Source: a virus
Reading direction: 5' to 3' (one strand)
Virus record (IMG/VR): IMGVR_UViG_3300009147_000028
Location: 1 to 23,441 of that record
DNA length: 23,441 bases
Part shown: piece after piece, positions 5,986-12,551 of the stretch
How positions within the stretch are numbered: the stretch's first letter is position 1
How the letters are laid out: every line of letters starts with the position of its first letter
The notes under the pieces: model-generated
The model's input: only the letters and a program-made list of their open reading frames with translations
Databases searched by the model: none
Told to the model about the DNA's origin: nothing
Position numbers and translations under genes: made by a program

Positions 5986-6113
5986 GAGGGGGGTATTAGG
6001 GGTGTAAATTTGGGTAACTTGGGATAGTTGACCGCCGCGAAATTCTGTTCTAAAATGGATGGTATCAGCCCTCTGCCCCCGTGAGGCTGTGAGCAAGCGA
6101 ATGCGTTGGGATT

Positions 6114-6145
6114 CACAAGAGCATCCACCCTCGGATGCTTTTGTG
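6114..6145. terminator. 13-bp hairpin, possible bidirectional terminator
   Basis: CACAAGAGCATCC (6114-6126) pairs with GGATGCTTTTGTG (6133-6145) with one G-U, loop ACCCTC. TTTT lies inside the 3' arm. The gene-free stretch 5901-6344 otherwise contains the nested repeats before it and the promoter and leader after it; I see no coding region there. Confidence 0.45.
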
Positions 6146-6179
6146 TTGGAAAACATTACCCAAATATCGCAGGTTTCTC

Positions 6180-6209
6180 TGTACAAGAATAGAATTTCCG
6201 TGCTATAAT
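6180..6209 (+). promoter_or_regulatory. Promoter with extended -10 (GTGCTATAAT)
   Basis: A perfect TATAAT (6204-6209) is preceded by TGC, an extended -10, and by TGTACA (6180-6185) at 18 bp. The predicted start is base 6216, which is the first base of a 12-bp inverted repeat in the leader. Confidence 0.65.
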
Positions 6210-6215
6210 AGAAGA

Positions 6216-6325
6216 GTCTAAGCAATCAAACGTAGCACATTTGGCGCACATCAACTATACTGAAAACAAACCCCTTTCCTGCCGTGCGATTGCTTAGACA
6301 CCAACCGCCATTGGGAGAGGGGTTT
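6216..6325 (+). promoter_or_regulatory. Structured 5' leader with interleaved stems
   Basis: GTCTAAGCAATC (6216-6227) pairs perfectly with GATTGCTTAGAC (6288-6299). AAACCCCTTTCCT (6268-6280) pairs with GGGAGAGGGGTTT (6313-6325) over 13 bp with two G-U pairs, ending in TTTT. The two helices are interleaved, so the RNA either forms a large H-type pseudoknot or switches between forms. The second helix resembles an intrinsic terminator just ahead of the strong Shine-Dalgarno site of the next gene (AAGGAGG, 6334-6340). It may be an attenuator or a free small RNA. Confidence 0.5.
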
Positions 6326-6344
6326 TGCGTTCTAAGGAGGCGCA

Positions 6345-6938
6345 ATGTACAACATCAATTGCAGTATCATGGGAACGGCGGCGCTCTTGCAGCACGCTTT
6401 CGGGCAAGGTCAATTGGACAAATTACAGGAGTCAGCGAAGAAGCGGACAGGCACGCCGGATTACAGCATGGAATGGATGACCACCATGTATCGAACAGCG
6501 GACGGTTTCTTGTGCCAACCCGCCGCGCATCTTGAGGGTGCAATGGTTAAGGCCGGGACGATGTTCAAAATCAAAGGGCAGCGAACCAAAACCTATAAGG
6601 ACGCGGTGCGTGCTTTCGTCTACGTTTGCCCCGACGATGTAATCCACTATCGCAGCGGCGAACCCGTGCCAGTGCCGGATGAAACACTTCTCACAGACCC
6701 TACGCCTTTCCTCTCAGTAAGCATCATGAGAGTCGTCGTGCAGCGTTCAGCCGTCGCCCGCTCACGCCTGTTGATTGCGTCCGGCTGGGAGCTTCATTTC
6801 ACCCTACAGGTATTGGAAGAACAGATTGAGCCGCGCGCCTTGAAAGAAATCCTGGAGACGGCGGGGCAATCGGTAGGCATTGGGGATTTTCGCCCGCGCT
6901 ATGGACGGTTTCAGGTGACACGGTTTCAGGTGGCCTAG
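6345..6938 (+). CDS. Conserved-looking phage protein of unknown function
   Basis: 197 aa. The start is fixed by AAGGAGG four bases before the ATG. The N-terminus (MYNINCSIMGTAALLQHAF) and the C-terminal GIGDFRPRYGRF (about 178-189) remind me of a phage protein family with an N-terminal beta strand and a glycine-rich C-terminal end. That C-terminal pattern also superficially resembles the glycine-rich loop of RAMP-fold proteins, but the link is speculative. No catalytic motif, membrane segment or signal is seen. It is preceded by the structured leader and followed by the pentamer array. Confidence 0.7.
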   Translation: MYNINCSIMGTAALLQHAFGQGQLDKLQESAKKRTGTPDYSMEWMTTMYRTADGFLCQPAAHLEGAMVKAGTMFKIKGQRTKTYKDAVRAFVYVCPDDVIHYRSGEPVPVPDETLLTDPTPFLSVSIMRVVVQRSAVARSRLLIASGWELHFTLQVLEEQIEPRALKEILETAGQSVGIGDFRPRYGRFQVTRFQVA

Positions 6939-7228
6939 CAGTAGCTTGAGGCTTGGTATGGTAAGGTCAGTCGCGGCACGCCTTGATGAGGCCGGGTGAT
7001 GTGGGGCGAGGTGTGACAAGGCTTGGTTCGCAGTAGCTTTATGGTATGGTCGGGTGCGGTGCTGTGTGGCGTGATAGGGTCGGATTGGGTCCGGCGTGGT
7101 GGGGCTTGGCTTTGCAGTAGCTTCGGGTTGGGTCGGGTGCGGTTCGATCAGGTGCGACTTGGTGAGGCTTGGTGGGGTGAGGTCTGGTTGGGTAAGGTAA
7201 GGCTTGGCTCTATCCATCAAAGGAGTCG
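6937..7228 (+). repeat. Degenerate GGNNN pentamer array
   Basis: About 290 bp in which GG recurs every 5 bases for long stretches (units such as GGCTT, GGTAT, GGTAA, GGTGT, TTGGG). The 10-mer GCAGTAGCTT occurs three times (6938-6947, 7030-7039, 7114-7123), 92 and 84 bp apart, so there is a higher-order unit of about 90 bp. No protein gene is credible here. GG spaced by three bases is a potential two-tier G-quadruplex pattern on the sense strand. Confidence 0.8.
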
Positions 7229-7230
7229 CT

Positions 7231-7554
7231 ATGAAACTTCCATATTTGCAAGCACGCGGCGAGGCTTGGGACAAGGCACGGATGCGCGCCCTTGTTCGAG
7301 ATGATTTCACCTGCCAATTCGCGGCGCTTGGATTGCCTGAAATCAAAGGCGGTTGTACCCATCAGTTGCCTGAGAGCCGCTTACGTCATTTGGTTGTCCA
7401 TCACAAAGAACAGCGCCAGCATGGGGGAACACATGACCTTGATAATCTGATTACCGTGTGCCATGCCCATCATGCTGAGATACACCCACATCTGCGCTTT
7501 GAACTGGAAACAAAGGAGCGCGGCTTAGAAGGGTGGGCGCTGCGAGAGCTATAG
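7231..7554 (+). CDS. HNH endonuclease
   Basis: 107 aa. DDFTCQF (24-30, first metal-side cysteine), HHKEQRQHGG (57-66, catalytic HH), DLDNLITVCHAHHAEIH (69-85) form a complete HNH core of the small phage type. The ATG at 7231 has AAGGAG six bases upstream. Small HNH proteins near terminase genes often help packaging, whereas this one lies 3 kb upstream behind a repeat array, so homing or DNA-processing roles are equally possible. Translation starts just after the pentamer array ends. Confidence 0.88.
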   Translation: MKLPYLQARGEAWDKARMRALVRDDFTCQFAALGLPEIKGGCTHQLPESRLRHLVVHHKEQRQHGGTHDLDNLITVCHAHHAEIHPHLRFELETKERGLEGWALREL

Positions 7555-7585
7555 CCTGTGGTCTGCTTTTGTGTTGGATAAGTGT

Positions 7586-7613
7586 TTGACAACGTGGGAT
7601 AATGTGCGATAAT
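7586..7613 (+). promoter_or_regulatory. Sigma70 promoter with duplicated GATAAT
   Basis: TTGACA (7586-7591), 16-bp spacer, GATAAT (7608-7613) with a TGC extension. A second GATAAT lies 10 bp upstream (7598-7603), and GGATA...TATCC forms a dyad over the -10. It should drive the LmbU-like, winged-helix and methyltransferase genes. Confidence 0.7.
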
Positions 7614-7653
7614 ATCCTTTAGAACAACTGTCCTTGCATTCATGAGGTAGACT

Positions 7654-8274
7654 GTGCTGGCGAGAGTCAACGGTTCGGAACATTCCCCACTGGCATTTGA
7701 ACATTTCAACATTACGGAAGTCGGCTTATGCAGCGACGATACCCCTACGCAAAACGAATGGTACGAGGTCGGGCGCGTGCTGCAACGGATTGGCAGCGGC
7801 ATTCAATGGCTGTGGGGCGACTGGATTGAGAAGGGCGAGAAGGTGTGGGGCAAGACCTATGCCGAGGCCGTAGAGATTAGCGGACTGGATTCGCAAACCC
7901 TGCAAGATTACGCATGGGTAGCACGGCATGTACACCAGTCTTTACGGAAAAGAGAATTATCGTTCAATCACCATAAAGTAATAGCGCATCTAAGCGAGGC
8001 CGATCAGGTATACTGGCTTAATGAGGCGCTTGAAAAGAAGTGGACGGTCGCCGAGATGAGGGCGGAAATCAACCCCAGGCAACTCACGGCGTCCGACTTC
8101 CCGGCCTATGACCACCTGAAGCGCAAGCTGCTCATCTTCAAACAACTCAAGCGCGAGGAATTGCAACCGCACTCGGAGGACGAGCGCGCTCTGATGATTG
8201 AATTGTTCTATGACCATATCCACACGGTCAATTCGTTAATCAACACGGTGAAGGGCATCCATGACGCTGTTTGA
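7654..8274 (+). CDS. LmbU-like DNA-binding protein, second copy
   Basis: 206 aa. It aligns along its core with the protein at 4933-5616: TQNEW (32-36), IQWLWGDWIEKGE (50-62), LQDYAWVARHVHQSLRKRELSFNHH (83-107), LSEADQVYWLNEALEKKWTVAEMR (113-136). The core pattern is that of LmbU-type regulators. Start GTG at 7654 with GAGGT five to six bases upstream and its own promoter. The C-terminal part (from about 140) differs from the paralogue. It lies in one unit with a winged-helix protein and a DNA methyltransferase, so it probably regulates that unit or a phage target site (inference). Confidence 0.72.
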   Translation: MLARVNGSEHSPLAFEHFNITEVGLCSDDTPTQNEWYEVGRVLQRIGSGIQWLWGDWIEKGEKVWGKTYAEAVEISGLDSQTLQDYAWVARHVHQSLRKRELSFNHHKVIAHLSEADQVYWLNEALEKKWTVAEMRAEINPRQLTASDFPAYDHLKRKLLIFKQLKREELQPHSEDERALMIELFYDHIHTVNSLINTVKGIHDAV

Positions 8275-8464
8275 AGAAGACATTCTGAAGACCATCCAGG
8301 AGGTCTACCGTCGGACGCTAAATCCGGTGCGAACCATGTCGCTGGCGGTGCATCTGGACGCTTATGACCGGACGCTGCGCCTGCATCTGGTGAAGATGGA
8401 ACAGCGCGGCGTTGTCCAGCGCAAAGGGCAGCGGGGCGGGTGGTTGCCTGCGAAGGTGGCGTGA
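8261..8464 (+). CDS. Small winged-helix protein
   Basis: 67 aa. ILKTIQEVYRRTLNPVRTMSLAVHLDAYDRTLRLHLVKMEQRGVVQRKGQRGGWLPA reads as a winged helix: first helix, helix-turn-helix (MSLAVHL...RTLRLHLVKMEQRG) and the wing (VVQRKGQRGGWLP). It overlaps the LmbU-like gene by 14 bp and the methyltransferase start by one base, so all three are coupled. A local transcription regulator or a DNA-binding subunit of the methyltransferase is possible. Confidence 0.7.
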   Translation: MTLFEEDILKTIQEVYRRTLNPVRTMSLAVHLDAYDRTLRLHLVKMEQRGVVQRKGQRGGWLPAKVA

Positions 8465-9696
8465 TGGCAAAGCGTAAAGTCAAAGACTACACCCCCGACC
8501 CTAGCAACGCCAACATCGGCACGGAACGCGGCCTGCGCGCCCTTGACGACAGCTTATCCAAGTACGGCGCGGGGCGGTCTATCCTCGTAGACAAAAACGG
8601 CTATGTCATTGCCGGAAACAAAACACTGGAACGCGCCGCCGACCTGGGCATGGATGATGTCATCGAAGTCGAGACAGACGGCCACCAGATTGTTGCCGTC
8701 AAGCGCACCGACCTAGACCTGCTCACGGATGATAAGGCAAGACTGTTGGCATACGCTGACAATCGTGTTGCCCAACTCGACCTGGAGTGGGACGCAGAAC
8801 GGCTGCTGGCTGACCTCAACGCCGGGATAGATATACGCGGGCTATGGGGTGACGATGCGCACCTAGAGGAATTGCTGCGAAGCATCACGGGTGACGACCC
8901 GACACCGGACGCGGGCGCACAGATTGACCGCGCCGCCGAGTTGCAGGAAACATGGCAGGTACAGCCGGGCGACCTGTGGACAATCGGCAAGCACAAATTA
9001 CTTTGTGGCGACAGCACGAAGGCCGACGATGTCGCGCGGGTGATGGGTGATGATAAGCCTTTACTGATGGTTACAGACCCTCCGTATGGTGTTGAGTACG
9101 ATGCAACATGGCGTGAAGAATATGACGACTTTCAACGCCACTCAGTAGGCAAGGTGGTCAATGATGACCGCGCCAACTGGCTTGAAGCCTATCAACTATT
9201 TCAGGGCGATGTAGCATATGTCTGGCACGCATCGCTGCGATGCGTGCCAGTTGGACATGATTTAATAGAGGCGGGGTTTGAACTTCGCTATCAACTTATC
9301 TGGCGAAAGCAGCACTTCGTATTTTCACGAGGTCATTACCACTGGCAACATGAGCCATGTTGGTATGTTGTCCGCAAGGGAACTACAGCCAACTTTGTAG
9401 GTACACGCGACCAATCAACTATTTGGGATATTCCGAATTTGAACCGCCCATCGGGTTCAAATTCGGAAGAGGTAACTGGTCATGGGACTCAAAAGCCAGT
9501 TGAATGTATGGCGCGACCCATTCGTAACCACGATGCTGCGATTGTCTACGACCCCTTCGGCGGCTCTGGTACAACGATGGTCGCCTGTGAGCAGTTAGGC
9601 CGCCAGTGCCGCATGATTGAAATCAGCGAAAAATATTGCGCGGTTATCCTTCAGCGCATGAGTGACATAGGGCTTACGCCTCAACGAGTGAGTTAA
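8464..9696 (+). CDS. ParB-domain / DNA adenine methyltransferase fusion
   Basis: 410 aa. The N-terminal ~115 residues are a ParB/sulfiredoxin-like domain (LDDSLSKYGAGRSILVDKNGYVIAGNKTLERA). The C-terminal part is an N6-adenine or N4-cytosine methyltransferase: DPPY at 205-208 and the AdoMet motif DPFGGSGTT at 363-371. The order catalytic motif first, then AdoMet motif, is the beta class, as in CcrM. The fusion is common in phages and plasmids. The start overlaps the upstream stop as TGATG. It may protect phage DNA from host restriction or mark DNA. No cognate restriction enzyme is seen here, so it is an orphan methyltransferase. Confidence 0.93.
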   Translation: MAKRKVKDYTPDPSNANIGTERGLRALDDSLSKYGAGRSILVDKNGYVIAGNKTLERAADLGMDDVIEVETDGHQIVAVKRTDLDLLTDDKARLLAYADNRVAQLDLEWDAERLLADLNAGIDIRGLWGDDAHLEELLRSITGDDPTPDAGAQIDRAAELQETWQVQPGDLWTIGKHKLLCGDSTKADDVARVMGDDKPLLMVTDPPYGVEYDATWREEYDDFQRHSVGKVVNDDRANWLEAYQLFQGDVAYVWHASLRCVPVGHDLIEAGFELRYQLIWRKQHFVFSRGHYHWQHEPCWYVVRKGTTANFVGTRDQSTIWDIPNLNRPSGSNSEEVTGHGTQKPVECMARPIRNHDAAIVYDPFGGSGTTMVACEQLGRQCRMIEISEKYCAVILQRMSDIGLTPQRVS

Positions 9697-9884
9697 GGCT
9701 TCTTGCCCGTCTTATGATATTCCGGCGTATTGAGCCAGCGCATCAACTCGGTTTCTTCAACCAGCCACGTCTTGCCGTACTTGGTCGCGCGCAGGTGGCC
9801 TCGATCCGCAGCATAACGCAGCGTAGAGGGGTTATGCCCCGTACGCTGCGCAGCTTGTGTAAAGGTGATGAGTGAGTTGGTCAC
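9693..9884 (-). CDS. MerR/excisionase-type helix-turn-helix protein
   Basis: 63 aa. FTQAAQRTGHNPSTLRYAADRGHLRATKYGKTWLVEETELMRWL is a HTH_17-like domain with the wing. Start GTG at 9884, with AAGGA seven bases upstream. It is the second gene of a leftward pair and its stop overlaps the methyltransferase stop by a few bases. It could be an excisionase, a local repressor of its own promoter, or an anti-CRISPR-associated (Aca) regulator. The size and the small partner gene fit the last idea, but only by context. Confidence 0.8.
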   Translation of the reverse strand: MTNSLITFTQAAQRTGHNPSTLRYAADRGHLRATKYGKTWLVEETELMRWLNTPEYHKTGKKP

Positions 9885-9887
9885 GAG

Positions 9888-10058
9888 TTATTCCTTGACC
9901 GCTACGTTGTACCCCATGTTCGACAAGTTAACGATGATGCTGCGTAGGGCGCGGTCAAGGTTGCTGGTGGCGACGGGGACAATCTTGAAACTCATTGACC
10001 GCTTAATCGTGATGCTGCTCATATTGCCGTTGGTTCGGGTAATCAATGTTACGTTCAT
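9888..10058 (-). CDS. Small unknown protein of leftward operon
   Basis: 56 aa, not recognised: MNVTLITRTNGNMSSITIKRS then a basic segment and LDRALRSIIVNLSNMGYNVAV. Likely alternating beta strands with one helix. I chose the ATG at 10058, with AGGAG six bases upstream, over the upstream in-frame start at 10133, because that longer form would begin ahead of the promoter. It is followed three bases later by the helix-turn-helix gene. Confidence 0.65.
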   Translation of the reverse strand: MNVTLITRTNGNMSSITIKRSMSFKIVPVATSNLDRALRSIIVNLSNMGYNVAVKE

Positions 10059-10088
10059 TTTGTTCTCCTTATCCTTTACTATATACCC

Positions 10089-10117
10089 ATTATAAGCGTT
10101 ACCGTGAACAATGTCAA
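10089..10117 (-). promoter_or_regulatory. Perfect-consensus leftward sigma70 promoter
   Basis: Minus strand TTGACA (10112-10117), 17-bp spacer, TATAAT (10089-10094): full match to consensus. The spacer contains the imperfect palindrome GTTCACGGTAAC. It would be very strong unless repressed and reads against the surrounding phage genes. Confidence 0.88.
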
Positions 10118-10125
10118 GCAATCCA

Positions 10126-10145
10126 ACCCCCAATAATTAGGGGGT
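10126..10145. other. CCCCC/GGGGG hairpin before terminase
   Basis: ACCCCC (10126-10131), loop AATAATTA, GGGGGT (10140-10145). It ends at the first possible start codon of the small terminase and might limit its translation or act as an operator between the divergent units. Confidence 0.4.
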
Positions 10146-10589
10146 ATGAGAGCAAATTCAATGCCAGGACGCAAGACAAAATACACGCCTCAGAAGGCAC
10201 AAGAACTTATCAAACTCCTTTCCGGCGGCGCAACCATTCGAGACGCCTGCGCTTATGTGGGTATCACGGACGATACCCTGTTGAATTGGTGTAAACGCGA
10301 TTCGGAATTTTCGGCGTCTATAGAAAAAGCGCGGTCAACAGGCAAGATTGAATGTGCTGCGCTGGTTCGACAGGCCGCCCGTTCCAACTGGCAAGCCGCC
10401 GCGTGGTTTCTGGAACGCAGCGACCCGGAACATTGGGGACGGCGCACCTATGCGAAAATCGAAGGGCTGGACGAACTCCTCAAGCTGGCGCAACTCAAGG
10501 GCATCAACGCCAGCGACTTGTTTAATAGCATGATTGCGGAATTGGCAGCCGTTGACACTAGCACAGACGATAGCGAAGCGGGCGGCTAG
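10146..10589 (+). CDS. terS: Terminase small subunit
   Basis: 147 aa (142 from the ATG at 10161). Residues about 25-60 (LLSGGATIRDACAYVGITDDTLLNWCKRDSEF) are the helix-turn-helix of phage small terminases, followed by a helical oligomerisation part (FSASIEKARSTGKIECAALVRQAA). The acidic tail could contact the large subunit. It recognises phage DNA for packaging and is directly followed by the large terminase gene. Which start is used is unclear: the upstream ATG has GGGGG only two bases away. Confidence 0.88.
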   Translation: MRANSMPGRKTKYTPQKAQELIKLLSGGATIRDACAYVGITDDTLLNWCKRDSEFSASIEKARSTGKIECAALVRQAARSNWQAAAWFLERSDPEHWGRRTYAKIEGLDELLKLAQLKGINASDLFNSMIAELAAVDTSTDDSEAGG

Positions 10590-11988
10590 GCGGTTAAGGC
10601 CGCCCACAGACAAGGCGCAATCGTCTGTTTGGACGTGGGAAACCCGCCACCAGGACGGCAGCTACCCCCCTTACCTCATCGACAAGGCACAGCGCCATGT
10701 CGTTTTTTATTTGCATGACGGCCAGCAACCCGCGTGGGATTCAGAACGTCAATACGTCGCCGTCATTGCGGGCAAGCAGGCCGGGAAAACCCTGCTCTTG
10801 CCGGAATTGCTGTGGCGTGAAATCCAGATGCGCGGGCCGGGAGATTATCTGGCGGTCAGCGCCAACTATAAACTGTTCAGCCGCAACTTCTTGCCCGCCA
10901 TGAAACAGTTCTTCGTCGCCGACATGGGCATGGCACGCTATTGGGCAGCGGACAACAAACTCGAATTGTGCGACCCGGCAACCGGCGCATTTGGCGCAAC
11001 CTTTAGCCATGAAGATGAAAAGATGTGGGGGCGTATTCTGCTGGGCAGTGCCGACAGCGAGGCGAGTTTGCAATCCACTACCGGACTCGCCGCGTTGATG
11101 GATGAGGCGGGTTTGTACACGGCGACGGCCTTTAAGGACATCCGGGCGCGGCTGGCGGTGGCGAATGGGCGCATCTTCATTGGCACCAGTATCTATGACC
11201 TGGGCTGGCTCAAACAACAAATCTTTGACCCCTGGATGGACGGCAACCCGGAGATCGATGTCATTCAATTTTCCTCGAAGGTCAACCCCTTCTTTGGCGA
11301 GGAAGCCTATGAACGGGAACGGCGCTTGCTTCCGGCATGGCAGTTTCGGATGGATTATGATGCCGAGTTTGGACGCCCACCCGCCGCGATTTATGAGGAT
11401 TTTATCGACACCTTGCGCGAGGACGGCGGACACCTGTATGACCATCAGTTTCAAATCCCTATCGACTGGCCGCGTTATGTCGCCATTGACCCCGGCGTGA
11501 TTAATCCGGGCAAGTTGTGGGTGGCGCATGATGTGACGAAAGACACCTATTACATTTATCGCGCCGAAAAGGGCGGGGAGCGGCGCACCAGTAAAGAACA
11601 TGCGACCTTTGACATTACACGGGCGGCGAACAATCGGGAGCGCGTGATTGCCTGGGCGATTGGGGCAAAATCAGAGAAGTATTGGCGCGAGGATTATCAG
11701 CGTGCCGGGGCGCTGAATGTCCGTGAGCCAAACACGCCCAATGTCGAAGAAGGCATTGACCGCTTCGGGCTGCTCATTCGGCAGCATCGGGTGTTGGTGG
11801 CCGACGACCTCACGGACTTTCGAGATGAGATTTTGCGGTATGCGCGAGAAATCAAGGACGGGCAGGTAACAGACAACATCAAGGACAAAAGCAATTTTCA
11901 CCTGATGGACGCGGCGCGATATTTTGGCGTGTTGGTGGTCAAGCCGCCCGTGTCGAAGCCGGATATTGGGACGGTCAGGTGGGCTTAG
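10534..11988 (+). CDS. terL: Terminase large subunit
   Basis: Up to 484 aa. ATPase part: Walker A AGKQAGKT (79-86) and Walker B LAALMDEA (185-192) with the catalytic glutamate E191. Nuclease part: YVAIDPG (315-321) supplies the first acidic residue of the RNase H-like domain and NFHLMDAARYF near the C-terminus the last. It powers DNA translocation into the prohead and cuts concatemers. The start is uncertain: the only early candidates are TTG codons at 10534 and 10552, both inside the small-subunit gene, with no clear Shine-Dalgarno site. Coupled translation is likely. Confidence 0.93.
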   Translation: MRNWQPLTLAQTIAKRAARRLRPPTDKAQSSVWTWETRHQDGSYPPYLIDKAQRHVVFYLHDGQQPAWDSERQYVAVIAGKQAGKTLLLPELLWREIQMRGPGDYLAVSANYKLFSRNFLPAMKQFFVADMGMARYWAADNKLELCDPATGAFGATFSHEDEKMWGRILLGSADSEASLQSTTGLAALMDEAGLYTATAFKDIRARLAVANGRIFIGTSIYDLGWLKQQIFDPWMDGNPEIDVIQFSSKVNPFFGEEAYERERRLLPAWQFRMDYDAEFGRPPAAIYEDFIDTLREDGGHLYDHQFQIPIDWPRYVAIDPGVINPGKLWVAHDVTKDTYYIYRAEKGGERRTSKEHATFDITRAANNRERVIAWAIGAKSEKYWREDYQRAGALNVREPNTPNVEEGIDRFGLLIRQHRVLVADDLTDFRDEILRYAREIKDGQVTDNIKDKSNFHLMDAARYFGVLVVKPPVSKPDIGTVRWA

Positions 11989-12021
11989 TCGCCTTATAGA
12001 ACAGTCATGCCATTTATACTA

Positions 12022-12041
12022 ATGATAACGGAAATTATCAT
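12022..12041. terminator. AT-rich hairpin between convergent genes
   Basis: ATGATAA (12022-12028), loop CGGAAA, TTATCAT (12035-12041). It lies between the ends of the large terminase and the leftward moron gene, where a two-way terminator is expected. The stem is weak and no clear T-run follows. Confidence 0.35.
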
Positions 12042-12053
12042 GGAGAAATCGGT

Positions 12054-12461
12054 TTACCCACGTTCGTCGTAGCGGTCAGGTTCGTGGTAGAAAGCGGGTT
12101 CGTCTTCTTCCTTAAGAAGGAATTCATAGGCCGCTGTCCAATTCTTCCCCAACAGGCGGTAGTGATTTTCACCACCCACCACAACCCCGTGACACGCCTC
12201 CTCGAAATGCAGGGATTGATGGTTTTCATCCGGCCATAGCGCCCGCGCACGCTCTAACATCTCAAGGTACTGTGCCAGTTGTGCTTCTGTGGGCGCGTTA
12301 GCAATCTCTACACGCAAATCTCCGATGACTTCCTTTAAGCGGTCAATGACGCCGGGCGACAGAGTCGAGGCGGCAATAATCCTGAAAATCTCGTTGACCT
12401 CGGCATTCAAGGACTCTACAGTTCTTATCGGCATTTGCTCGGTGTTGGTGTTTTTATCCAT
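12054..12461 (-). CDS. Moron-type hypothetical protein
   Basis: 135 aa, not recognised. The N-terminal half is helical (TVESLNAEVNEIFRIIAASTLSPGVIDRLKEVIGDL); the end is very acidic and aromatic (FLLKEEDEPAFYHEPDRYDERG). It lies on the opposite strand between terminase and portal and has its own promoter. I use the ATG at 12461 because the upstream in-frame ATG overlaps the -10 box. The promoter then places the transcript start one base ahead of the ATG, so the mRNA would be almost leaderless. Such inserted units often serve the lysogen or counter host defence. Confidence 0.72.
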   Translation of the reverse strand: MDKNTNTEQMPIRTVESLNAEVNEIFRIIAASTLSPGVIDRLKEVIGDLRVEIANAPTEAQLAQYLEMLERARALWPDENHQSLHFEEACHGVVVGGENHYRLLGKNWTAAYEFLLKEEDEPAFYHEPDRYDERG

Positions 12462-12468
12462 GCCTCTC

Positions 12469-12481
12469 ATTATAGCACAAA
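12469..12481 (-). promoter_or_regulatory. Extended -10 promoter of the moron
   Basis: Minus strand TTTGTGCTATAAT, a perfect TATAAT (12469-12474) with TGC extension and no good -35. The same 13-mer occurs at 15861-15873. Confidence 0.65.
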
Positions 12482-12551
12482 TAGGCGTTACCGATAGAAG
12501 CCCCTTACCTATCCACAATGGGAAGGTAGGACGCAACGTTGTCGAGGCCGC

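Noticed and set aside
6937-7123. Spaced GCAGTAGCTT copies as a CRISPR array
   Set aside because: Repeats are only 10 bp, spacers are unequal and made of the pentamer array, and there is no leader or cas gene.
6804-7346. 180-codon open frame on the minus strand
   Set aside because: It runs through the GGNNN array, which read backwards gives a Pro-rich repeat (CCNNN) without stops. It overlaps two real genes and has no ribosome site.
6137-7577. 14-bp repeat GCTTTTGTGTTGGA at 6137 and 7564
   Set aside because: Two copies only. The first is half of a hairpin arm and the second lies ahead of a promoter, with no common function evident.
10741-11601. 286-codon open frame opposite the large terminase
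   Set aside because: Antisense to the Walker and nuclease motifs of terL; a by-product of codon bias.
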